From: an uncultured Planctomycetaceae bacterium
GTDB lineage: Bacteria; Planctomycetota; Planctomycetia; Planctomycetales; Planctomycetaceae
Reading direction: 5' to 3'
Length of the DNA stretch: 64,000 nucleotides
Assembly: GCA_943787265.1 (NCBI GenBank)
Contig: CALSLT010000025.1
Span: 42,882 to 106,881 of the forward strand
A program made the position numbers and the translations under genes. Below, piece after piece: positions 7,967 to 16,771 of this stretch (positions are counted from its first letter, which is position 1; each line of letters begins with the position of its first letter). The notes under the pieces are model-generated. The model searched no databases and was not told the origin of the DNA. It worked only from the letters and a program-made list of their open reading frames with translations.

Positions 7967-10225
7967 ATGTTGATGTATCGCCGGTTAATTGTTCTGGCAG
8001 TTTTGGTTGGGGCGTTAAGCCCTTCGATCGAGCTGCGCGCCCAGCCGCCCGCCGACAGTCCAGATCCGGATGCCGTCGCGCAAACCTCTCCCGATCTTGA
8101 ACCGTCGCCGTTACTGACAGAGCCTCAGGATCCCGAAGCGTTGTTCGACGCGGTCGTGTTGATGCTTGATCTCGATCGGCCGGGGCTTGCTCTGAGATAT
8201 GTAAAGCAACTGCTTGCCGAAGACCCCGACGACGCGACGATCCTCAAGATGCGAGACAAACACGGTCCCGCAGTTTTCCTGGAGCTTTCCAACGACGAGC
8301 GATTGCAGCCTGCATCGATCACGTTACTCAGCCGGATGAACGAAGCCTTCCGTCAGTACGCGGCTGATCCGACTCGCATGGATCGGCTCGTTAGAAACCT
8401 GACCGGGACGCCTCAGGAACGCGAAGTCGCGATCATCCAGCTTCGAAATACCGGCAAGGCTGCGATTCCCAGGATGCTGACGCTTGTCTCTGCCGCGAAA
8501 GATACGGCTCAGAAAGACGCGATGGTTTACGCGATGACCCGCATGGGATCGCAAATCATTCCGCCACTGCTCGGCGCACTTGAAGCTCCGGATGAAGGAA
8601 TCAGAACCGTCGCGGTCGACACGCTGGGCTGGCTTGGTTCACTCGATACTGTGCCTTGGCTTTGGTACTCGGCATTCGGATCGGACCAGCCAACTGGCGT
8701 GCGACAATCAGCACGCCAGGCACTCGCCCGAATTCTTCGTGACGATGTTAAACGAGCTGGCGACATCAGCAGTTACGGAGCGGCCTCGCAGCTCCAGAAA
8801 ATTGCGACGACTCACTTCCGCCTCGAATACAACTGGAAGATGAACAACGACGGGGCCACCACCGAACTGTGGTCGTGGGACGCTCAACAGGATGCGCTTT
8901 CCGCATGGAACCTTGCTCCGGAAACGGCGTCGCTCATCGTGGGAAGCCGTTTCGCACGACAAGCGCTTACGTTGGCTCCAGAGCGGAAGGAAGTGCAGTC
9001 ACTTTATCTTTCGCTAAGGCTGGCTTTCGACGCGCACGTTGCAGGTTGGAATGCCGGCTTACCGACTGGTCCCGGCACGGCTCACGATCTGGCTCTACTG
9101 GCAGGGCCGGAAACGGCACTTCGCGCGCTGGAGTACTCGCTACAAAATCCGAACCCTGCCGCCGCTTTGGCGACGTTGCAGGTGCTGGGACAAATCGGAA
9201 ATCGAGCTCAGCTTCGCGATCGGTCTGGGCAGGCATCGCCAATTATTCAGGCCATGAGCTATCCAAACTTCCGAGTTCAGTTCGCCGCGGCCTCGACAGT
9301 TCTGCAACTTGATCCGGAAAAGTCATTCCGAGGTGCGTCGAGAATCGTTTCGATCCTGACTCGAGCCCTGAACGACAGCGGTGACCGCCAAGGCCTGGCG
9401 ATTGATTCAAACCAGGATCGTGGCGCGTCGATGGCAGCTCTGCTTAGTGAAATGAGCATGTCGCCATTGCAGGCAACCACCGGGCAGGATGGATTTAAGA
9501 TCGCGGCCGATCGCAGCGACGTCGAGCTGATCGTGATTCACGCAGCGGTTGTGCGATGGGGACTCGGGCAGACGGTGGTAAACCTGCGAGCCGACGCTCG
9601 AACATCGGGGATTCCGATTATTGTTTACGGTCCCGAATCGATGGAGCCGGTTGTCGCTCGTCTTTCTGATCAGTTTCCGATGATCGGCTTCGCCTTGATT
9701 GGCGAAAACTCGTTTAAGCAGGGTGTCCGTCAATTTCTGAGCCGGCTCAGCACTCCGCCAGTCAGTGAGAAACAGCGAGCTGAACGGGCCAGCGCTGCCG
9801 GATTCTGGTTTGCTCACATCGCCGGCGGACGCCGTACCGACACATTCAACATCGATGCCGCTGAGGACGCCTTGTTCGACGCGGTCAATGATCCGGGCGT
9901 CGGAGAGAATGCTCTCATCGCTCTGGGGGCCATTGCGACTGCCAGCTCGCAGGAACGATTGCAGGAGATCGTCGTCAGTGATGTCCGCGACGAATCGCTC
10001 CGCGAAACAGCCGCCCTTCAGCTTGCGTTCCATATTCAGCGGTACGGAGTTCTGCTGTCGGAATCACGGGTGCAGGAAGTTCAACTCGCCTGGCAAGGAG
10101 CTCCAGCAGGGCCGCTCAGGACTGCTCTGGCTTCCGTGGTCGGCTCACTGAAACCGACATCACAGCGAGTAACGGAGCTGCTGCAAAGCCTGCCAGTTCC
10201 GGCGATCCCGACCGCTGGCGAATAG
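7967..10225 (+). CDS. Secreted HEAT-repeat protein with receiver-like insert
   Basis: The product is 752 residues with a signal peptide of about 25 residues (to LRAQPPAD). HEAT-type helical repeats cover about residues 140-260 (for example TGKAAIPRMLTLVSAA and GSQIIPPLLGALEAPD). More helical repeats lie at ~380-470 and at the C-terminus (~650-740). Between them, at about 474-592, is a segment whose order of strands and helices resembles a response-regulator receiver domain: DSNQDRGASMAALLSEM, then VELIVIHAAVVRW, then IPIIVYGP and MIGFALIGE. The phospho-acceptor Asp position is taken by His (IVIH), so phosphorylation is unlikely. The ribosome site is CGGAG; the ATG six bases downstream is an alternative start. 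It is likely a periplasmic protein-interaction scaffold. Confidence 0.75.
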   Translation: MLMYRRLIVLAVLVGALSPSIELRAQPPADSPDPDAVAQTSPDLEPSPLLTEPQDPEALFDAVVLMLDLDRPGLALRYVKQLLAEDPDDATILKMRDKHGPAVFLELSNDERLQPASITLLSRMNEAFRQYAADPTRMDRLVRNLTGTPQEREVAIIQLRNTGKAAIPRMLTLVSAAKDTAQKDAMVYAMTRMGSQIIPPLLGALEAPDEGIRTVAVDTLGWLGSLDTVPWLWYSAFGSDQPTGVRQSARQALARILRDDVKRAGDISSYGAASQLQKIATTHFRLEYNWKMNNDGATTELWSWDAQQDALSAWNLAPETASLIVGSRFARQALTLAPERKEVQSLYLSLRLAFDAHVAGWNAGLPTGPGTAHDLALLAGPETALRALEYSLQNPNPAAALATLQVLGQIGNRAQLRDRSGQASPIIQAMSYPNFRVQFAAASTVLQLDPEKSFRGASRIVSILTRALNDSGDRQGLAIDSNQDRGASMAALLSEMSMSPLQATTGQDGFKIAADRSDVELIVIHAAVVRWGLGQTVVNLRADARTSGIPIIVYGPESMEPVVARLSDQFPMIGFALIGENSFKQGVRQFLSRLSTPPVSEKQRAERASAAGFWFAHIAGGRRTDTFNIDAAEDALFDAVNDPGVGENALIALGAIATASSQERLQEIVVSDVRDESLRETAALQLAFHIQRYGVLLSESRVQEVQLAWQGAPAGPLRTALASVVGSLKPTSQRVTELLQSLPVPAIPTAGE

Positions 10226-10326
10226 TCGCTTGTCGCCGTAGTCTGCGTCGCGACGGACCGCTTTCGATTTCACCGTTTGAACCGGTGCGTCCGCGTCCAA
10301 TCGGCTGAAATTCGGAGACTCCGCTG

Positions 10327-11895
10327 ATGCCCATACTCGCCGCCGAAACTCTGCCTGCGCTGAGCCCCGAAGCTTCCGGAATGTTGAAGGTTGCACTGGG
10401 CGTCTACGCTGTGTTTCTTCTGGGCGTCAGCATCGTCGCTTCTCGACGCGTTAAGACCGAAGAAGACTACGTTGTTGCCGGTCGTCGGTTGCCGCTTTCG
10501 CTTGCCTGGGCAACTCTGATGGCAACATGGTTCGGCGCAGCGACAATCAACGCCGCCGCTGAATCCGCAAAGGCTGACGGTCTACAGGGAGTCATTTTGG
10601 ATCCGTTTGCGTGTTCCGCAACGTTGATCTTTGCCGGACTCTTTTTCGCGAAACCGCTATGGAAAATGGGTCTCTTCACCATCGCGGATTTCTACCGGCA
10701 GCGGTACGGGCCGAAAGCTGAATTGATCGGATCGGCTATTCAGGTGCCGAGCAATTTTTCATGGGTCGCTCTGCAGTACGCCGCGCTCGGCCACATCTTC
10801 CATGTTTACTTTGACATTCCGTTCGAACAGGGAATCTACTGGGCCGCTGGCCTGACAATGGTCTACACAATGATCGGCGGAATGTGGTCGGTGACGCTGA
10901 CCGACGCGCTGCAGCTTGTTATTGCGTTGTTCGGCTTACTGGCTCTTGGCTACGCGGTCTTCACATCTCCCGAACTCGGAAACGGCTCCGTCATCGGGGG
11001 CGTCCAGATCGCGATGGAAAAAGTCCAGGCGAAACATCCCACACACCTCGACTTCTTCCCCGGTCCTGAAACGCCCGGCCGAGCGATGCTCATCATGGGT
11101 TGGATCGGTGCTTGGGCAACCGGCCTCTTTGGCTGCATTCCCGGCCAGGATTTGCAGCAGCGAATCTTCGCTTCGAAAGACGAGAACGTTGCGTCCCGAG
11201 CCTGCATCCTCGCCGGATTGCTTTACCTGGCTTTTGGCATTGTCCCGGTTCTGCTCGGTCTGACTTCGTCGGTCACGCTGCCGGGCGTCGAAGGTAACCC
11301 GATTCCCTATCTCGCGAACAAGTACCTTTCTTCCGGCATGACCGTCGTGCTGATCGTCGCCGTGGTTGCGATGATCGTCTCGACGGCAACGAGTGCCATT
11401 CTCGCCCCGGCGACGATCCTCGGGCACAATCTGCTGAATCGAATTCCCGGCGTTTCCAAAGCTCCCCTACTTCGAGACCGACTGTGCGTCGTCATCGTTG
11501 CTGCAGGCGGAGTCGCACTGGCGATGGCCGGTGAGTCGCTGATGGGGCTACTGGACATCGCCCTGTCGATTCACCTGGTCGCATTGTTCATTCCGGTGGC
11601 GATGGGCATTTATGGAAAACCACGAGGAGAACTGTCAGCCGTTCTGGCCATGACTTTCGGGTTCGCCGCGTGGGGACTTCGATTCCTTACCGAGAAAGTC
11701 TTCCTGCCCGTGCCCGAGCATCTCGCAGAGACCTACGAGTATTACCACGAGTACCTCGCCGCTGCGTTCCCCGTTGAAGGCCTTCGTGCCGCAGCGTCAT
11801 ATTGGGCGGTGATCCCCGAAGACTTCTACGGGTTTGGCTGTTGCGTATTCGGTTACCTGCTCGGCCAGAGAATCCTGAAACGCCGAGAGTCTTAG
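10327..11895 (+). CDS. Sodium:solute symporter (SSS family)
   Basis: The product is 522 residues with about 13 predicted membrane spans, the normal size and topology of SSS/SLC5 transporters. It starts in a hydrophobic segment (GVYAVFLLGVSIVASRR), followed by the typical EEDYVVAGRRLPL and ATWFGAATINAAAESAK region. Later it has IADFYRQRYGPKAELIGSA and the long helix VVLIVAVVAMIVSTATSAIL. These proteins use the sodium gradient to import sugars, amino acids, carboxylates or similar solutes; the substrate cannot be told from sequence alone. GGAG lies about 8 bases before the ATG. The sulfatase/DUF1080 gene downstream would fit uptake of a carbohydrate product, but this is inference. Confidence 0.9.
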   Translation: MPILAAETLPALSPEASGMLKVALGVYAVFLLGVSIVASRRVKTEEDYVVAGRRLPLSLAWATLMATWFGAATINAAAESAKADGLQGVILDPFACSATLIFAGLFFAKPLWKMGLFTIADFYRQRYGPKAELIGSAIQVPSNFSWVALQYAALGHIFHVYFDIPFEQGIYWAAGLTMVYTMIGGMWSVTLTDALQLVIALFGLLALGYAVFTSPELGNGSVIGGVQIAMEKVQAKHPTHLDFFPGPETPGRAMLIMGWIGAWATGLFGCIPGQDLQQRIFASKDENVASRACILAGLLYLAFGIVPVLLGLTSSVTLPGVEGNPIPYLANKYLSSGMTVVLIVAVVAMIVSTATSAILAPATILGHNLLNRIPGVSKAPLLRDRLCVVIVAAGGVALAMAGESLMGLLDIALSIHLVALFIPVAMGIYGKPRGELSAVLAMTFGFAAWGLRFLTEKVFLPVPEHLAETYEYYHEYLAAAFPVEGLRAAASYWAVIPEDFYGFGCCVFGYLLGQRILKRRES

Positions 11896-11991
11896 ACTTG
11901 CCCATCAACCGAGTTGCCTGCAGCAGGATCGGATCAGAGCGGTAACAAATCACGGAGTCACAATTGGCGGTTCCAGCGGAAGCACTCAGCC

Positions 11992-13014
11992 ATGACTCAA
12001 CCAGACGCAGCTACGAATGACCAAGCTTCGGTCAAGTTGAGAAGACTTCGTCAGTCAGCAACTATCGGTTCCGTTGTCATTCTGGTGGGAGTTTCGCTGT
12101 GTCTGGTGACGCAGCCAGACTGGCTCGCGCCTGTGATCCTTGTGCCGACGTGGTGCTGGCTAATCTTTGGAGTGCTGCTGGCTTGTTGCGGACTTCATGT
12201 AAACCGCAAACAGTGGTTCGTCGGTTTGCTGCTTGCGTGGGCAGCGTTCGCATGGCTGTTTGTCGAAGAGGTTCACAGCCTGGTACGTGGAGAAAGGTTG
12301 TCGTCGGCCGAGTGGCAAGCGGCTCGGGAAAGTGGCCGCGGAATTCGAATCGTTTCTTTGAACTGCAACGTCGGGCAGTCCCGATGTGTTGAAGAAGTCG
12401 CCGCTTACGATGCGGACGTTGTGTTACTGCAGGAATCGCCGGGCGAAGAGCAACTGCTGCGTCTGGTTGAGTTGCTGTTTGGTCAGGACGGATCGTGCCT
12501 CTACGGCGGAGACGTTTCGATTCTTTCGCGTGGCAAGCTGACGCGTCGATTTTACGACGCTCGATCGCATTTCGTTTATGCAGAGGTTGAATTACCGACC
12601 GGCAGCGTTATCGATGTTGTCAGCACCCGACTTTCTCCGCCCATTCCGCGATTCGATTTCTGGCAACCGGATTTCTGGAGTGATCATCGCATGAAACGAA
12701 TTAGTCATCGCGAGCAGATCAACCGAATAATCGAACACTTGCAGAGTGTGCCATCCGGTAGCCACCTGATCGTGGGAGGAGACTTTAATGCTCCGCCGCG
12801 CGACGATGCTTTAGCGTTGCTCCAGTCGCGATTGTCCGATGCTTTTCTCACGGCTGGTTCTGGCTGGGGAGCAACCGGAACGAACGAGTACCCGCTGTTT
12901 CGAGTTGATCAGGTCTGGGTAAGCAACAGCCTTCAGCCAGTATCCGCTACGGCGAAGAAGACGCAGCATTCGGATCATCGAATGGTTGTCTGCGATCTTG
13001 TGATTGCCGAGTAG
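11992..13014 (+). CDS. Endonuclease/exonuclease/phosphatase-family membrane protein
   Basis: The frame opens at 11914, but the ATG at 11992 begins the protein-like sequence (340 residues). Residues ~20-90 hold two or three hydrophobic helices. The C-terminal ~230 residues are an EEP domain: LNCN, VVLLQES (metal-binding Glu), GGDFNAPP (catalytic Asp and Asn), RVDQVWV, and the terminal SDHRMV with the catalytic Asp-His. All key residues of the DNase I-like fold appear present. Such membrane-anchored EEP proteins hydrolyse phosphodiesters or phosphomonoesters; the substrate is unknown. It lies between the symporter and the sulfatase on the same strand. Confidence 0.85.
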   Translation: MTQPDAATNDQASVKLRRLRQSATIGSVVILVGVSLCLVTQPDWLAPVILVPTWCWLIFGVLLACCGLHVNRKQWFVGLLLAWAAFAWLFVEEVHSLVRGERLSSAEWQAARESGRGIRIVSLNCNVGQSRCVEEVAAYDADVVLLQESPGEEQLLRLVELLFGQDGSCLYGGDVSILSRGKLTRRFYDARSHFVYAEVELPTGSVIDVVSTRLSPPIPRFDFWQPDFWSDHRMKRISHREQINRIIEHLQSVPSGSHLIVGGDFNAPPRDDALALLQSRLSDAFLTAGSGWGATGTNEYPLFRVDQVWVSNSLQPVSATAKKTQHSDHRMVVCDLVIAE

Positions 13015-13118
13015 CTTTCTCTTCCGAATCGTTCGGGCGAGGTGATTCGGTTCCAGGCGGGCAGTACACTTTGCGCCTTCTGAATTTGCTGTTGGTTGCT
13101 AGTTTTCGGGGATAAAGA

Positions 13119-15227
13119 ATGCCAAAGCTGTGGCGTATCGTCGGCGTGTTATTTGTGTGTTTTTCGGTTGGACCATTCTCTGGTGTGGTGAGTTCTGCGG
13201 AGCGGCCGAATGTGCTGTTCATTGCGATTGACGATCTCAATGACTGGGTTGGATGTTTGAAGACTCACCCGCAGGCGAAGACACCGAACATCGATGCTCT
13301 GGCTCGGCGAGGCACGCTGTTTACGAATGCCCATTGCCAGGCTCCGATTTGCGGGCCGTCGCGAGCTTCTCTTCTCTCGGGAAAGTATCCGCATTCGACG
13401 GGTGTTTATCAGCAACCGGCTAAACCGGGACTGCAGAGCGACTCTGTGAATTTCAAGGGGCATCTACTGCCGGAATATTTTGCGAAGCATGGCTACGCAA
13501 CGTTCGGTGGCGGCAAGATCACTCACGGCTACCCGATGAAGGGTGCCTTTCAGGAATACGGCGGTAGTTTCGGTGGTTCTGGGCCGAAGCCAGGCGACAA
13601 GACGGTCCGATTCAACTACTCGCCGGATCTGACAATTCCATTCACCGGCACGCAGACCGACTGGGCAGCGTTTCCCGATGTGGACTCGAAAATGCCCGAC
13701 TTCAAGGTGGCGTCGTGGGCTGAGGAAGTGCTGGCAAGGAAGCATGACGATCCGTTTTTCCTGGCGGTTGGCTTTGTGCGGCCTCACGTTCCGTTCTATG
13801 TGCCGCAGAAATGGTTCGACCTGTTTTCACTCGACGAGATCGTTCTGCCCGAAGTTCCTGCGGACGATCTGGACGACGTCCCGGAAGTTTCGAGATTGTT
13901 GCACGAGCTGCCTCGGTATCCGCAGCTCGACTGGCTCAGAGAAAACGACAATGACCAGCTTCGAAAGTGCGTGCAGGCCTACCTGGCGTGCATCGCGTTT
14001 GTCGATCACCAGGTCGGGCGAGTCGTGAAGGCTCTTGAGGAAAGCTCAGCCGCTGACAACACGGTCATCGTCCTGTTCAGCGATCATGGATACCACCTCG
14101 GAGAGAAGCATCGAGTTTCCAAGCACAGCCTGTGGGAAGAATCAGCGCGCGTGCCGATGGTCGTCGTACGTCCTGGCGAAGCAAGACCGAATGAATGCTC
14201 GAAGCCGGTCGGACTGATCGATCTTTACCCGACACTGCTGGAACTCTGCGACCTGCCATCGCGCGAGGCCAACGAAGGCGACAGCCTGGTGCCGTTGCTC
14301 GACGACCCGGATGCGGACTGGCAGTTTTCAACGATCACAACCTACGGTCGCGCGAATCATTCAATCCGGTCCGAACGTTACCGATTCATGCGGTACGAAG
14401 ATGGCTCGGAAGAACTCTACGATCACCAGGAAGACCCACATGGATTTGTGAACCTGGCGACTTCGGCAGATCATCAGGACATTGTTCGACAGCATCGAGC
14501 CGAGCTGCCGACACACGATGAGCACTACCACGCATCCACAAGTACTGCGCCGGTCAATGCGTGGCTGGAAGAGTCATTCGTAAGGAACCGCGTAAAGCAG
14601 GACCCCGAAGAATTGCCAGCAATCTTCAATGGCAAAACCCTCGACAACTGGATGATGTCTGACGGAAAGCCGATCACGAAGGGTTGGGAAGTCCTCGACG
14701 GAGCCATCCATCTGGATCGAGGCAAGAAACGGTCCGGCCACATTGTGACGCGGCAGGAGTACGGCGATTTCGATCTGTCATTCGAATGGAAGATTGCAGA
14801 GAAGGGCAACAGCGGATTGAAGTATCGAGTTCGACTGTACGGTAAGAAGACCCTCGGTCTTGAGTACCAGATTCTCGACGATCCGAAATTCAAGAATGGC
14901 CAGCCGTCGAGCAAGGGCAGTACAGGCTCGATTTACGCATTGTACGAGCCGAACGAGAAGAAGGCCCTCAAACCTCTGGGCGAGTTCAACTCCAGCCGCA
15001 TTATCGTCCAGGGAAACCACATCGAGCACTGGCTGAATGGCGAACGAATCTCGTCAGCAAACGTCGGCGACGAAGAATGGGACAGTCGAGTTGCAGAAAG
15101 CAAATTCTCCGACCTAGAAGCCTTCAGCAGAAACCGCTTCGGCCGATTCATGCTGACAGATCATGGAGCCGAAGTCTGGTACCGAAACTTCAAGATCACT
15201 CCGATCGGGAAACCTGATAGCGATTAG
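13119..15227 (+). CDS. Sulfatase fused to C-terminal DUF1080 domain
   Basis: The product is 702 residues with a signal peptide of about 27 residues. The N-terminal ~460 residues are an alkaline-phosphatase-fold sulfatase resembling iduronate-2-sulfatase: metal-binding Asp38-Asp39 (FIAIDDLND), the formylglycine motif CGPSR with the modifiable Cys at 78, and SDHGYHLGEKH with metal and base residues. From about residue 495 (PAIFNGKTLDNWMMSDG) to the end is a DUF1080 domain (laminarin/LamG-like fold, linked in planctomycetes to 3-keto-glycoside and glycoside breakdown). The fusion suggests desulfation and sugar binding or cleavage in one exported polypeptide. A formylglycine-generating enzyme is needed; the FGE-like gene at 46390-47610 lacks the catalytic cysteines. 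Confidence 0.9.
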   Translation: MPKLWRIVGVLFVCFSVGPFSGVVSSAERPNVLFIAIDDLNDWVGCLKTHPQAKTPNIDALARRGTLFTNAHCQAPICGPSRASLLSGKYPHSTGVYQQPAKPGLQSDSVNFKGHLLPEYFAKHGYATFGGGKITHGYPMKGAFQEYGGSFGGSGPKPGDKTVRFNYSPDLTIPFTGTQTDWAAFPDVDSKMPDFKVASWAEEVLARKHDDPFFLAVGFVRPHVPFYVPQKWFDLFSLDEIVLPEVPADDLDDVPEVSRLLHELPRYPQLDWLRENDNDQLRKCVQAYLACIAFVDHQVGRVVKALEESSAADNTVIVLFSDHGYHLGEKHRVSKHSLWEESARVPMVVVRPGEARPNECSKPVGLIDLYPTLLELCDLPSREANEGDSLVPLLDDPDADWQFSTITTYGRANHSIRSERYRFMRYEDGSEELYDHQEDPHGFVNLATSADHQDIVRQHRAELPTHDEHYHASTSTAPVNAWLEESFVRNRVKQDPEELPAIFNGKTLDNWMMSDGKPITKGWEVLDGAIHLDRGKKRSGHIVTRQEYGDFDLSFEWKIAEKGNSGLKYRVRLYGKKTLGLEYQILDDPKFKNGQPSSKGSTGSIYALYEPNEKKALKPLGEFNSSRIIVQGNHIEHWLNGERISSANVGDEEWDSRVAESKFSDLEAFSRNRFGRFMLTDHGAEVWYRNFKITPIGKPDSD

Positions 15228-15290
15228 CTTTACTGGGGCGGCGTACTTGGAGCTTGGCAGAAAACGAGACGAGATCAGAAAGAAGCAGAA

Positions 15291-16694
15291 ATGAAAATAC
15301 TGTTTACGTTAACGATCGTGGTCTCGGCCGTGGCGACGTTACATGCCGATTGGAATCAATTTCGTGGGCCTGCTGGCCGTGGCGTTGCAGATGACGCTGC
15401 GTCGTTGCCCGTCGATATTGGTCCGGACAGTCCGCATTTGGCTTGGAAGTCTCCAGTTCCGAAAGGGCACTCAACGCCGGTCGTTCATGGAGACCGAATT
15501 TTCATGACGGGACTCGCCGAGAAGTCGCTTCGGACGTTCGCAGTCAATCGACTTGACGGAAAGATCATTTGGTCGGCAGAGGCTCCGTACGAGAAGCTGG
15601 AATCCGTGCATCGGATTGGCAGTCACGCTACGCCGAGCGTCGCGACAGACGGTGAAGTCGTCATCAGCATGTTCGGTTCGAGCGGGCTGTTCTGTTACGA
15701 CGTCGATGGCAAGCAGTTGTGGCATCGACAAATGGGGCCGTTCAATAACAATTTCGGAGCCGCGTCTTCACCACTGCTGATCGATGATCGAATCGTGATG
15801 GTTCAGGATCATGACACCGGATCGTTTCTGGCCGTTTACGACAAGAATTCGGGAAACGAAGTCTGGAAGGCGGAACGTCCAAACTCTCGTCGCAACTACT
15901 CGACGCCGTGCATCTGGGCCGTCGACGGGCAACGGCAGATTGTAGTTGCAGGTTCGGCGCACGTGGTTGCCTACGATTTTGAAACCGGCGACGCAATTTG
16001 GACGGTTCGCGGAGTCAGCCGAGTCGTCAACACGACGCCAGTCGTCGGAGAAGACAATCGCCTTTACGTTGCCTGCACGGGAGGGCAGGAATCCGAACAG
16101 CCTGTGTTTGCCGACCTGCTCAAAACTTCGGACGCAAACGGAAACGTTCTACTTGAACCAGACGAGCTACCCAAGAGCCCGATCAAAAGCTTCTTTTCGC
16201 AGTTCGACCGGGATGCCAACGGCACTCTGGACGAAACCGAATACAACAGCATTCGCGATATCTTCAGTCTGTCTGAAACAGTAGCGATGGCGATCCGCCC
16301 CGGCGGCACCGGTGACATCACTGACTCGCATGTTGACTGGAAGCAGTCACAATCGATCCCGCGAAACGCATCACCCCTTTACTACAAAGGTGTGGTTTTC
16401 CTGATCGCAGACGGCGGCATCGCCACGTCTCTCGATGTTCAGACCGGCGAGATCATCCACCGAGGTCGACTGTCCAATACTGGGAAATATTACAGCTCAC
16501 CCGCGGTCGGCGACGGCAAGCTCTACATCATCGGCGAACGGGGACACCTGACGGTCGTCTCAGCCCACGGCGAATGGGAGCAACTGGCGGAAAGCTCCTT
16601 CGGCGAAGATGTCTACGCTTCCCCCGCGATCTCTCACAGCTGCATTTTCGTGAGGACGGTCTCGCACCTCTATTGCTTCAGCTTAAAACAATAG
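15291..16694 (+). CDS. PQQ-like beta-propeller protein with internal EF-hands
   Basis: The product is 467 residues with a signal peptide of about 19 residues, followed by the usual planctomycete opening DWNQFRGPAGRGVADD. Propeller blades repeat the pattern of PQQ-binding-like/WD-type proteins (DGKIIWSAEAPYEK, DGKQLWHRQ, TGDAIWTVRG). Between blades, at residues ~278-322, lies a pair of EF-hand-like calcium loops: DANGNVLLEPDE and DRDANGTLDETE. It probably acts in the periplasm as a calcium-stabilised propeller. No quinoprotein catalytic residues can be identified, so dehydrogenase activity is not claimed. It is on the same strand as, and 63 bp after, the sulfatase gene. Confidence 0.85.
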   Translation: MKILFTLTIVVSAVATLHADWNQFRGPAGRGVADDAASLPVDIGPDSPHLAWKSPVPKGHSTPVVHGDRIFMTGLAEKSLRTFAVNRLDGKIIWSAEAPYEKLESVHRIGSHATPSVATDGEVVISMFGSSGLFCYDVDGKQLWHRQMGPFNNNFGAASSPLLIDDRIVMVQDHDTGSFLAVYDKNSGNEVWKAERPNSRRNYSTPCIWAVDGQRQIVVAGSAHVVAYDFETGDAIWTVRGVSRVVNTTPVVGEDNRLYVACTGGQESEQPVFADLLKTSDANGNVLLEPDELPKSPIKSFFSQFDRDANGTLDETEYNSIRDIFSLSETVAMAIRPGGTGDITDSHVDWKQSQSIPRNASPLYYKGVVFLIADGGIATSLDVQTGEIIHRGRLSNTGKYYSSPAVGDGKLYIIGERGHLTVVSAHGEWEQLAESSFGEDVYASPAISHSCIFVRTVSHLYCFSLKQ

Positions 16695-16771
16695 ACCTGC
16701 CCAACGGTCACCTCCGATCGCACAATGGTGGTCTAAACAACCGATTCGGGAATCGTTGTGGGGGAGTCGTA

